A stretch of DNA of 64,000 nucleotides from Cenococcum geophilum 1.58. Taxonomy: Eukaryota > Ascomycota > Dothideomycetes > Gloniales > Gloniaceae. Shown in pieces: positions 23,239-32,399 of this stretch; within the stretch, counting starts at the first letter, position 1, and every line of letters begins with the position of its first letter. The stretch covers positions 1,798,001 through 1,862,000 of the forward strand of contig KV748207.1 of the NCBI GenBank assembly GCA_001692895.1. The letters are read 5' to 3'. The translations under genes and the position numbers were made by a program. The notes beneath the pieces are model-generated. The model was given only the letters and a program-made list of their open reading frames with translations. It had not been told where the DNA came from and ran no database searches.

Positions 23239-23408
23239 TGTCGGAATATTAGTCACGTAACGTAGTTATAGGACTACGAAGTAAGACTAACTGTCTGACC
23301 TTGGAGCAACCCCTTTCTTCTAGATAACAATTAACTACCAACTTTAACACCGCATACATACCACTATAAGTGATATTCGTACACGTTAATAAAGCGAGTA
23401 TACCGACA
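23239..23408 (+). repeat. Copia-2 3' LTR
   Basis: 170 bp, TGTCGGAATATT to TATACCGACA, followed at once by target duplication ATAAG at 23,409-23,413. Confidence 0.9.
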
Positions 23409-25690
23409 ATAAGGCGAATAGTTATTAATTAGGGCAAATAAATCCTTTTTCTAGGTGCTCTTTAAGGTATTATTATATTATAAGTAGCTCTTTTTATAAT
23501 ATACCGTATAATGAGCCGAACTTTAGCGTTATACTAGGTTTAAGTTCTATCTTAAAATCGTGCTTATCTTAATACGGGGGTAGTTAGTTTATAAATCGTT
23601 TTTTAAACGTATTAATTAGATTATAATATTCTTTAGGTATAAGAGGTCGGGGGTTAATATATTGCTTTAGTTCTAACGCCTTCTTAATATCTTTTAGTAT
23701 TATAGTAAAGATTTTATAGTCTTATTTTCTTGCTAATAAATAAAAGGGTGCGGCTTATATTATATAAATTTTAAGGGGTTTTAATATATTATTTTCGCAT
23801 TCTTTACTATAATTAGTAACTTTATTATATTAGTTTAAGGTTTATAGTAAGGGTAATTTGTATTATATTAAATTTAAATAGTTATATACGTATTTATAGG
23901 GCAAATGGTATTTTAAATAATAACTTTAGCAGTAGGTTATACGGAATTTTAGTGTTTCTTTAACCCAGCTAATTAAAGGGTTGTGTTGTTTTAGCTATTT
24001 ATATCTAAGTATTACTTTATAATGCCTTAAGGGTGTTATAAATAGGGAAATATATTTAAGGTGTTTGCCTATTTATATCTTTATAAGAGCATAGTGCGTT
24101 AGTTTACTGTGTATTAAAGGCTTGCTATTAAAGCCTTATTGGCCTTAAGGCTTATTAAGTTTCTTTAAATTTAAGCGTTAAGTTTTTGTGTAGTTTGTAT
24201 TAATAAAGCCTATATTAGTAGCTCCGCTATCTATAAGGATTTGTACTTCCTTCTATTTTTTAAGTATTTAAATTTCGCTAAGTATATTAAGAGAGTTGTG
24301 TCGTGTATTAGCGCTAAAAGAGCCTAGATATTTATACTCTTTTACTTCTTATTCTAAGGCGTAACTTAGCCCTAGGACGATTTATTTTCTAAGTTAATTA
24401 AAGGTAAGATGCTTTATAGCGACCGAGTATAATTTATGGAATAAGTATAATTTATAAAATAAGTGCGACTTAAGAACTAAAAGGAGCTACAGCAGACCTT
24501 TTTAAAAGGGTAAGTTTAGTAATCCCTTTAAATATATCCCTTCTTTCTATATTTAAAATATTCTCTATTTACGGCTTATATTCTTTATTTATTAGTTCCT
24601 AAGGGTGTATAGAATTAAGTGGCGTTAAGGTCTATAGGGTTATATATAGGGCTTTTAGGTCTTAGAGACGGATCCCGCTTTAGAGTATATATTAGTTTTA
24701 TAAAGTTTTAGACGTAAGATGTAGTTAGCTTTAGAGAATAAGTCTGCTTATTATATTGGAGGTCTTTATTAATTTATTAATATATTATAGCAAATTCGGG
24801 TAAATCTTTTGGCAGTTCTCTGCCTACTAACTATACTCTAATTTTATCTAAAATAGCTTAATAGAAAGCAATAACTCTAGCGGCTTTATTCTAATCTAGT
24901 TTATTAATAAGGCCTAAAAATTCCGAAAAGAAGCTGGTAAAGTCTTGGTTCCATTATCGTAGGTTTTTAAGTTTAGTAACAGCTATATGTTTACGGCTAG
25001 CGTTATTATATATTTATTTTAATAGAGAGATAAATAATTTAAAATTAATAAAGGTGCCGTTATAGAAGAATAGGTCTATAGTTTATATAGCGTCTTTACT
25101 TAAATAAAATATTCTATAGCTAATCTTGCTAGCTTTAGTAGGGTATTAGTTATAGTTTATTAAAAGTTTAAGACAGAGCTTAGTTATAAAGGGACGTAGG
25201 TTATTTTAATTTCTATTAAATATTAGAGGGTTAGGGAGCTTTTTAGATTCCATAGTAAGTACTAGGTTTATTATAGGTATGGGTTAAGCTGCTATTACTA
25301 GTGTAGGGTTTATATTTAATGGGTTAGGTTTATATATAGTTATTTTAATTTTATTTATAGGTGTTATTATTAGGGTTTCTAACGCGAGTACTTTGGCGTT
25401 ATAGAGTTCTTTATATATTACTTTAATTAATTACTAATACTAAGCTTCTAGTATAGTTTGTTATTAGGCTAAGGCATCTATAAAGGACTATTATATTATA
25501 GTTATTTGTTCCCTAACTAGGGCTATAATAGTTAATATAGCGGATTTAAGTTTGTTTACTATTTTAAGGGTATTAATATTAATATAATGTAATATAAGGG
25601 CGCGAAGAGACTTTAGGGAAGATTTAGAGGAATAATATAAATTTTATCTAAATCTAAGGTATATAGCTCTTGCTAAGAATAAGAGAATTA
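23409..25690 (-). pseudogene. Ty3-B gag, protease and RT start (RIP-inactivated)
   Basis: From 25,690 down: a coiled-coil-like N terminus; MESKKLPNPLIFNRN near 25,253; a retrotransposon gag core with FTSFFSEFLGLINKLD near 24,940 and LVGRELPKDLPEF near 24,800; protease ILIDSGATNI near 24,230 with its Asp kept; and the RT entry KFGSLYGIL near 23,520. Gag is in a different phase from protease/RT, consistent with a -1 shift between about 24,900 and 24,240. Whether that is programmed or an indel cannot be told here. The frame continues at 17,146 past Copia-2. Confidence 0.8.
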
Positions 25691-26458
25691 TATAATTAAA
25701 TAGTTAGGGGCTTGGTGGTTAATGCGTGCGTATATATACACGCAGTCTTTAACGGATTTTAGTAGAATTTAATTAATCTAGCGGAATTTGGTTAAAGCGT
25801 TGGAATTTATCTATTAAGTATTTTACTAAGATATTTCTACTATAACTGGGCTAGTCCCGTTATAGTAAGCCGAGTATAAGTTATAAGGAGAGTTAATAAA
25901 AGAGGACGATATGGTAATAAAGGTAGGTAATAGCCTTATACAGAGACGAACTAATAGGGGAGAAAGGAGGCTATAAGCCTAAAAAGCTTATAAGGGGTGG
26001 CTAAGGCCTAGCCGAAGGTTAGCCTTAGTAGCCCCTAAGAGCTCCTAGAATATAGCTAAGTAAGGGACTAAAAATACCCTTATATTGCCCCCCCCTTAGT
26101 TAGGGCTAGCCCCTAGCCCATATACCTAAATAAATAAATTTCTATATATAAAGGAAGGTAAGTAATATAAAAGCCTTGCTCGTATAGAAAAATAGGGGAA
26201 AAGACTAGCTAAGTAGCTTTAATAAAAACCTTAACCTATAGCTAAAACCTAGTGGGAAAAAGGGCCTATTTTAGGTAGGAAAAGAGCGTCTGCTAGTAGG
26301 GTAAGACTTAATTATATGCGATTAATCTTAAAGGGATAATCGCCTGCGATTAAGCCTTAATAGCTCTATAGCTAACAGCTAGATAGTCTTTACTTAGAGC
26401 TAGCTTAATTGCAAGAATATCCCTTATATTACCCCCCCTTCTTATAGTTAGCCCCCTC
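25691..26458. other. Non-coding stretch upstream of Ty3-B
   Basis: This probably holds the leader and 5' LTR of Ty3-B, but no LTR pair could be shown. A hairpin lies at about 25,850-25,880 (CTATAACTGGGCTAGTCCCG, then TTATAG). Further right are C-rich runs (CCCCCCCC near 26,090, CCCCCCCTT near 26,432) and short ATTAAGCC-type repeats related to the array at 26,690. Confidence 0.35.
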
Positions 26459-26676
26459 CGTTAGGAAAAAATTTAGCAGCATTTAGCCAGCATTTTTAGC
26501 ATTTCGTAGCATTTCGCAGCATTTAAAACAGACTATACGTATTAAGTAGCATTTAGGCAGCTATATATATATAGCTGCCTAGATACTACTTAATGCGTAT
26601 AGTCTGTTTTAAATGCTGCGAAATGCTACGAAATGCTAAAAATGCTGGCTAAATGCTGCTAAATTTTTTCCTAACG
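26459..26676. repeat. 218-bp near-perfect palindrome
   Basis: CGTTAGGAAAAAATTTAGCAG at the left is matched by its reverse complement at the right. The centre is an AGCTATATATATATAGCT core at 26,567/26,568. The arms are about 105 bp and differ at only a few transition sites. Each arm contains internal AGCATTT-type repeats. No transposase is inside. It could be a fold-back MITE or a cruciform-forming repeat; no clear target duplication flanks it. Confidence 0.85.
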
Positions 26677-26689
26677 TCTATTACCTTAT

Positions 26690-27466
26690 AGTAGCGGGAG
26701 ATTATAAAGGGCTTGTCCTAAAAGGGGTTTAGAGAGATATTAGTATTTAACCGCAATAGGGTTTTATAAGCTTTTAAAGTAAGCTAGAGCTTTTAGAGTA
26801 ACTAAAGCTATAGAGATAATTGTGTAGGATTTTTAAGCTGCTGCTATATTTTTTAGGCAAGCTATAGCTCTTAATATAAGCTAGAGCTCTTAGAGCAACT
26901 AAAGCCTTATAGAAAGATAATCGCGTAAGATTAAGATAAGCTTTTAAAGCTATAGCTATAGCTAAAGGATAGTATTTAACTGTAATAGGATCTCTTAAGT
27001 TAAGCTTATAACTTTAAAAGAGATAATTACGTATAATTAAGTCTTAGTAGCCCTATAGCTAATATCCGGAGAGTCTCTAGGTTAGGCTATAGCCCTAAGA
27101 TAAGCTGTAGCTCTTAGACGAGCTGTAGCTCTAAGAGACAACCGCCTGCGATTTAGTCTTGGTAGCCCTTAGGCTGACAGCCAAAGAGTCTCTAAGTTAG
27201 GCCGTAGCCCTTAAGCGATTGCGAACAATCTAAGAGCTGTGGCTCTTAAAGTAAGCAGAAGCTTATGAGACTACCTATAATCTTAATAAGCCGTAGCTCT
27301 TAAACGAGCCGTAGCTCTTAGACAAGCCGTAGCTCTAAGAGATAATCGCCTGCGATTTAGTCTTAGTAGCCCTTAGGCTAACAGCTAGAGAGTCTGTAAG
27401 TCGGAGCTATAGCTCTATAAAAGATTATATAGGATCTTTAAGCCGCCGCTATTCTCTTAGGCAAGC
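26690..27466. repeat. Degenerate repeat array (GTAGCTCTTAGA family)
   Basis: Many diverged copies of blocks such as AGCCGTAGCTCTTAGAC, GATAATCGCCTGCGATT and AGTCTCTAAGTTAGG, spaced roughly 170-190 bp at the larger scale. It carries no coding signal. The array is interrupted at 27,467/27,468 by the TA-flanked transposon and resumes at 30,732 with TAGCTCTTAACGA. Confidence 0.6.
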
Positions 27467-27497
27467 TAACGTGATCGGTAAGTATCCTGGCCACGTA

Positions 27498-29263
27498 AGT
27501 ATCCTGGCCACCCTACCAAAAATCGCGAAATACGTGACGCGTTACTCAACCACGAATAATTGTATTTAGTGTAGCTATCTACTGGCTATTTATTTGACGT
27601 CTAGGGCACGTACATGCATTATGTTCTGTTGATTTGCACATGCTACACTTGCGCATTACCCGTTGCGGTCGCTCAGCCACTGCCTCTGCTGCCCTTTCCT
27701 GGGCAGCTTGTGCCCAAGAAGCCCCTTCTGCTCCTAATAGAACACCTCCCCTAGCTATATACGTGCGCCGCTGTGCCTTTTTCTTTTTTTGGCGCCGGTT
27801 CTCTATACGTAGCTTCTCATTTTCGCTTGCAAGTAGTACAGCGCTTAACATTGCCATTTCGCACCCCTTAATAAGCTGGCTAAGGGCTTGTCCTGCTGGA
27901 CTTAGTGGGCTATATATACGCTGTTTAAGATAACGCTTTAGTAGGGCCGTCTGCTGTTATAGTTTAGTAATATTATAGGGTGTCTTAGCTGTCCAGGATG
28001 CATTTAATTGCAGATATTAGGGTAACGGCGTCCGATACTTAGTGTGTAGCTGTGCTAATACGCGATTAGGGCTATATAGAATTAGGCCAGTAGCAGCGAA
28101 TTCTGCCTGTATATTATTCTGATATAGTACTATTTGCCTAGCCTGCCTATATAGTGGCAGAAATTCGCGTTTATTAATGTGATTAATACTATAGCCTATA
28201 ATCTGTTAAACGAGGCTTCTGTATAAATGCTTAAGGACTAAGAAACAGCCTATATCTAGCGGCTGTAGTAAATGGGACAAATGCGCTGGCATACAGAGGA
28301 CGACTATTTAATAATCTAGGCAGAACCGATCAAATTTAGGCGATACGTAGCTATTGTGGCCATCTAGTACTAGTAGCCGATACGTGCTAACTGTGCGAAC
28401 CTTTATATGCTTATTAAAGACCTCTATTAGCTAGGTTAGGCCAATCTCATTTATTGTTTAGCCGTTATTACTAACACTAATTAACCAGTTGTGTAGTATA
28501 ATATTGTCCTTATACTAGGCAGCCTAGTGCATTATTACCTTAAAGATAATAAGTGGTGGAATTGCAACCCCTAGGGCATTAATAGCTTTAATAATTGTAA
28601 CCCATTCTTAATTGCCTGGCTATACTATTCTAGGACGGCTAGCACAGTTAGTTCCAGTAATAACTTTTGCGGTTATAATAACACCTATTTAAAAGCCAGT
28701 CTCGTTAAAATTCTATATTCTATCTTTATATCTTAAACGCGTTTAAACTAGGCCTAAATAAGCACAGGATCCTCACATTTAGCACGCTAATAGTCGTACT
28801 TGCGATTATATTTAGACTATAGGTCGTTATAGCGCTTAATAAAATTATATACCCATTTTTCACCGACTAGTTATAGGGTAGCTAATCCGGTATACTGGGT
28901 AGCTAGGAGACTAGCTATCTACCATACGGTAGCAATCCTAGGTGGCATACCGCGTTGATCTATTAATAGAATCCACTGCTTAAGACTCTCTTCTTGTGCT
29001 AGTGTAAGACGGTGATTTGGTCCAACAGAATCGCGTTTTAGTTTGATGCCTTTAACGCGTAGCTAGGCAGTGCTCTAGGGCACATCGTACGTGCTAGTGG
29101 CGGCTCGGAAACTTGAGAATTGGCCCTGCTTGTAGGCTTAGATAGCTAGATTAAGTCTACCTTCTTAAAAAAGGGCTTCTTGTTATCGTGGCGTGGCCAT
29201 TAAGGTGGTAGTTGAGTAACGCGTCACGTATTTCGCGATTTTTGGTAGGGTGGCCAGGATACT
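27498..29263 (-). mobile_element. Pogo/Fot1-type DNA transposon
   Basis: The element is 1.77 kb with ~53-bp terminal inverted repeats. AGTATCCTGGCCACCCTACC at 27,498 matches the reverse complement ending at 29,263, and the identity runs on to CGTTACTCAAC. It is flanked by TA on the left and TG on the right, so the target duplication is imperfect. The outer transposon's ends share the core GTAAGTATCCTGGCCAC, so the two are related. Confidence 0.75.
27579..29200 (-). pseudogene. Pogo/Fot1-like transposase (DDE_1 type), broken
   Basis: From an ATG at 29,200-29,198: MATPR, then LTLAQEESLKQWI and a CENP-B-like DNA-binding part, then the catalytic domain with NFNETGF (family D in place of the second N), LVLDGHNSY near 28,370 and AHLSHLLQPLDIG near 28,265. 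The C-terminal 92 residues (27,857-27,579) are fully open. They hold a basic helix and a zinc-finger-like end CSMCKSTEHNACTC. One frameshift or short deletion lies near 28,725, just before the first catalytic Asp. Stops number fewer than in neighbouring elements. The enzyme would cut and reinsert the element at TA sites in the nucleus. Confidence 0.85.
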
Positions 29264-29274
29264 TGCGTGGCCTT

Positions 29275-29948
29275 GTCTCAGCATGCTTAGACCACATGGG
29301 ACGCCGGATAAATCCGGCCCGATGGCACTAAACCAGTTTAGGCCATCTGTCCCTGTGTGGTCTGAGACACTTTGGCAGACGTTTATAAAGCACGTCGCGA
29401 TATCCATATAGCTAATATTACGGATATTCACTTCTTATTCTTACGATAAGTTTAGGCAGCTTAAAAAATCCATCAATTATATACTAGGCTCCGGCGAATT
29501 AAATGGTCTATATAAGAAGTCTCCCTACCTTCCCGTTCCTGACATTAATTTTAAAATAGCCGTGACGCGGTTTACTAAAGTAAACAATCAGCAATATCCG
29601 CACTAATAACGCGTTAATCTTAACCACCTACTCTTTATCTATTATATCTATAATCCAATAATTAAAACCTATTAAGATTTATCTATTATAACATATTTAA
29701 GTCCTCCCTACCTTTATCTAACCCTCTATTCTCCCTCTGCTGCTTTTAAGCGCTATCTATTAATACCTCTATTAAAGCAAATAAGGTAAAGAGGTTATAA
29801 ACTATAAGCCAGTTAAGCAGATTAATAAGCTAGCAGTACACAATAGGCTAGGGATTATATTAAAATAGATTCCTAGCGGTCTTTACGGCTATATAGCCTA
29901 CAGAGGGAGCTACCCTAGCTTATAAGCAGCTCTTATAAACTTCAAATA
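29275..29948. other. Interior of the TA-flanked transposon, no gene recognised
   Basis: It begins with the continuation of the outer inverted repeat (CTCAGCATGC near 29,278), then holds non-coding DNA and a plus-strand stretch that may be the start of the helicase-related sequence. An 82-residue open frame on the minus strand (29,431-29,183) spans the pogo element's end and the N terminus of its transposase; it is not treated as a gene. Confidence 0.35.
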
Positions 29949-30240
29949 AGCAAGCTAGATAAAGCTATTACGGAGATATATCCGTACCGCGGTCATACGG
30001 AGCAGCTCGAGGCCCTAAGGGTACTAATATTTGAGCGGCGAGATCTCATGCTTGTGGCAAAGACGTCTTTTAGCAAGAGTATAATAATACAAGCACTACC
30101 ATGTCTTGTACCTAATGCAGTTATTATTATTATTCTTCCACTTAACGCGATTAGGTTAGAGTAAGTAAAAAAGATTGTAAAGCTACCTTATATTTGACCT
30201 GTTTATGTGTGGGAGAAAACAATATCCGCCGAGCTGATTA
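29949..30240 (+). pseudogene. RecQ-like DEAH/DEAD helicase N-terminal fragment
   Basis: The plus frame reads KAITEIYPYRGHTEQLEALR, LIFERRDLMLVAKTSFSKS near 30,050-30,080, ALPCLVPNAVIIIILPLNAI, then VKKIVKLPYI and VYVWEKTISAELIKDIR. This matches the Q-motif, Walker A and motif Ia region of RecQ-like helicases. The Walker A box TGxGKS-type is seen as TSFSKS, with both Gly codons changed to Ser, a G-to-A pattern. Only about 100 residues are recognisable; motifs II-VI are missing. Related genes are common near fungal telomeres, but here the piece lies inside a TA-flanked transposon. Confidence 0.65.
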
Positions 30241-30756
30241 AGGATATCCGCGGGGGTGGGACAAGACGGCTGATGCCCTCGGGCACTATATCCGCTGTAT
30301 CTCTTGATCCTCCAGCGGTATTGGTTAATAGAGAGGGTAGTTTATTATTAAAAGCTTGAGAAGACTGGCTCCTGCTAGACGAAATAGAGGGGTTTCTTCG
30401 ACGCCTTTTAGATGCGCCTATGGCTGGCAGTTGGTTCTGGAAAATCCATTAATTAGAGAGCTGATTAAGGCAATTCTAATGCAGGTATTGACAGGATAAT
30501 AGACGTGGCGGTTGCTTACATTAATTTCGTTAAAGTTAATGGTTTGCCTTATACAAACAGACCGGCTTAGCTTCTAAAAGCTTGCCAAAGTGGCTTAGAC
30601 TAAGAAACAGATGGATCGATCGAATAGGTTAGCTTGCGGATATTCGATTATCCGCGCAGCGGATATTTATCGGTTTCTTGGTCTGAGCATGCTGAGTTAA
30701 TGCGTGGCCAGGATACTTACCGATCACGTTATAGCTCTTAACGAACTTATCACTCC
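30241..30756. other. Interior and right end of the TA-flanked transposon, then array remnant
   Basis: 30,241-30,660 has coding-like plus-strand patches (for example DWLLLDEIEGFLRRLLDAP) that I cannot assign. 30,600-30,729 includes the hairpin-like GCGGATATTCGATTATCCGC and the terminal inverted repeat. 30,732-30,756 returns to the degenerate array. Confidence 0.35.
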
Positions 30757-30870
30757 CATCCGCCCTTGACCCTACCTTGTGAAAAACACATCTTCCAGAG
30801 CGGGATTCGCTTCCATCCGCCCTCGGCCCTACCTTTTGAAAAACATATCTTCTAGAGCGGGATCTGCTTC
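30757..30870. repeat. Two-copy 57-bp tandem repeat
   Basis: Units at 30,757-30,813 and 30,814-30,870 start CATCCGCCC and end with GCTTC. They differ by transitions and one G/T change. Confidence 0.8.
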
Positions 30871-30888
30871 AATTAGATATTAGCTATA

Positions 30889-31324
30889 ACGTACTCTACA
30901 AGCGAGCTGCCACCCTAAGCGAGCCGCCACCTTTAAAACCTTACCAAAAATTAGAAAAATCGCACCTTAATATCTTAACAACCACTCAATAATAAATTCT
31001 AATAATTTGGATTTAGACTTTTATATATACTCTATAGCTTCTATTAAATTTATATAGTAAATAGTTTAATAGTTTTTAAGATATAGTAGAATATAGGATT
31101 TTAGCCTTATTTTAGCCCCTAAATTTTAATATTTTAAAAACTATATATTTATTTACTATATAAATTTAATAAAAGCTATAAAGTATATATAAAAGTCTAA
31201 ATCCAAATTATTAGAATTTATTATTAAGTGGTTGTTAAGATATTAAGGTGCGATTTTTCTAATTTTTGGTAAGGTTTTAAAGGTGGCGGCTCGCTTAGGG
31301 TGGCAGCTCGCTTATAGAGTACGT
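30889..31324. mobile_element. 436-bp MITE with ~180-bp inverted repeats
   Basis: The left end ACGTACTCTACAAGCGAGC pairs with the right end, flanked by TA (30,887-30,888 and 31,325-31,326). The arms match for about 180 bp with a few transitions and leave only a short A+T-rich centre with no gene. The arm sequence TTACCAAAAATTAGAAAAATCG resembles the pogo element's TIR (CTACCAAAAATCGCGAAA), so it may be a non-autonomous relative using that transposase. Confidence 0.85.
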
Positions 31325-31374
31325 TAGCTAAATAATAGTTAAGCGCCATTAATACATATTTAAAGAGCTACTTT

Positions 31375-31620
31375 ACTACGCTTTAGATAGAGTATCTCTA
31401 TCTAAAGGACTGGGAATTTCTTTATACGACTAAGGTATTCCTTTAACTATTTTATTAAGTAACCTTAAAAACTTAGGGAGACTACGCAACAATTAATAGA
31501 GTACTCTTTACTATAGATATTCTTATTAATATAAAAGGCCAATTTAACTAGAACGTATAATTATCTAATTAACAGTATTACTAGTAAGTAGAAGGTAAGT
31601 CAAAGGTATATTAAAGGTAA
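31375..31620 (+). pseudogene. hAT-type transposase scrap
   Basis: The plus frame reads DWEFLYTTKVFL*LFY*VTL, then a TINRVLFTIDILI stretch. This resembles the region of fungal hAT transposases where a Leu/Pro-rich helix is followed by an ASIDRVLFTMDILI-type block. It covers only about 60-80 residues; no terminal repeats or dimerisation domain were found. It could be a chance similarity. Confidence 0.4.
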
Positions 31621-31895
31621 GTAGAAGGTAGAATAAGTTTTTATATATTAAAGGACAATTACTTCTAACCACTTCTATTTAGAGACTAATCGCTAGTTCT
31701 TCTCTAAAGGGGAACTAGCTTCCTATATATTTCTTTTAAAACACTAATAAAACCTTTTGCCCTTAACCTATTTAACTATATCTTCTAGAATATAGATAGG
31801 ATATAGATAAAACCTCCTACCGTCTTATTGCATTGGGAAAATATTCGCAGGATGAGATTTAAGTAGACTTTGTTTTTCGCGTTTCGCGTAATTGA

Positions 31896-32205
31896 TATGC
31901 AATTTAACCAACTTAATACGCAATTAACTAACTTAATACGCAATTAATTAACTTAATATGCAACTTAACCAACTTAACATGTAATTAACTAACTTAATAT
32001 ACAACTTAACTAACTTAATACGCAATTAACCAACTTAATATATTTAAAAGTTAAATAACACGCAGTTGACCTACTTAACAACTTTAAAAGCTAACTATAT
32101 ATTCCTTAACATGCAATTAACTAACTTAAAATTTAAATAATATGCAGTTAACCAACTTAATAACTTTAAAAGCCAACTGCATATTTCTTAACATGTAATT
32201 AAGGT
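31896..32205. repeat. ~20-bp minisatellite (AACTTAATACGCAATTAACC family)
   Basis: About a dozen diverged units of CAATTAACYAACTTAATAYG follow one another, with a secondary longer unit containing TTTAAAAGCYAACT after 32,040. Variation is almost all C/T and A/G. Confidence 0.75.
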
Positions 32206-32313
32206 AATGTAATATATTATTTTAAAGTTGTATACCAATTGCGCAAATGAATTTTTACTATTTTTTTAGCCTATAGTATACTAGCTTATAATATATATTA
32301 GGATCAAAATAAT

Positions 32314-32392
32314 TTTATATAATCTTATATAATCTTATATAATCTTATACAATCTTATATAATCTTATATAGTCCTATATAGTCTTATATAG
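32314..32392. repeat. 10-bp tandem repeat (TTATATAATC)
   Basis: About eight units of TTATATAATC, drifting to TATATAGTC at the right edge. It is purely A+T-rich and non-coding. Confidence 0.85.
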
Positions 32393-32399
32393 GTTCTAT

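Larger units (their letters stand above)
17147..23408 (+). mobile_element. Complete Ty1/Copia retrotransposon (Copia-2), RIP-decayed
   Basis: The element is 6,262 bp with 170-bp LTRs at 17,147-17,316 and 23,239-23,408 and a perfect 5-bp target duplication ATAAG (17,142-17,146 and 23,409-23,413). The plus strand carries a leader with repeats, gag, protease, integrase, RT and RNase H, then a 3' non-coding region with a palindromic module and a tandem array. It sits inside the RT gene of the oppositely oriented Ty3-B. Confidence 0.92.
9452..25690 (-). mobile_element. Ty3/Gypsy element split by two Copia insertions (Ty3-B)
   Basis: The element is present as three blocks on the minus strand: gag, protease and RT start (23,409-25,690), RT plus RNase H (15,765-17,146) and integrase start (9,452-9,764). 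Removing Copia-2 with one target-site copy (6,267 bp) and Copia-1 with one copy (6,005 bp) restores one continuous pol frame; I checked the codon phase on both sides of each junction. The remaining integrase is missing because the 8,455-9,451 fragment interrupts it. No LTR was identified. Confidence 0.85.
27469..30729. mobile_element. TA-flanked DNA transposon with nested pogo-type copy
   Basis: The ends are ACGTGATCGGTAAGTATCC and its reverse complement, flanked by TA on both sides (27,467-27,468 and 30,730-30,731). This is the signature of the Tc1/mariner superfamily. The inverted repeats continue inwards: CTCAGCATGCTNAGACC is found near both 29,278 and 30,680 on opposite strands. Inside are a second, related element (27,498-29,263) and a helicase fragment (29,949-30,240). 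The sequence is clearly less RIP-mutated than the retrotransposons around it. Confidence 0.75.

Noticed and set aside
27634..27933. 99-codon plus-strand open frame
   Set aside because: It is the antisense of the conserved C terminus of the pogo-type transposase, which has the recognisable family sequence on the minus strand.
31896..32205. Regularly spaced short repeats resembling a CRISPR array
   Set aside because: The units are head to tail without unique spacers, diverge by transitions only, and lie in a fungal genome.
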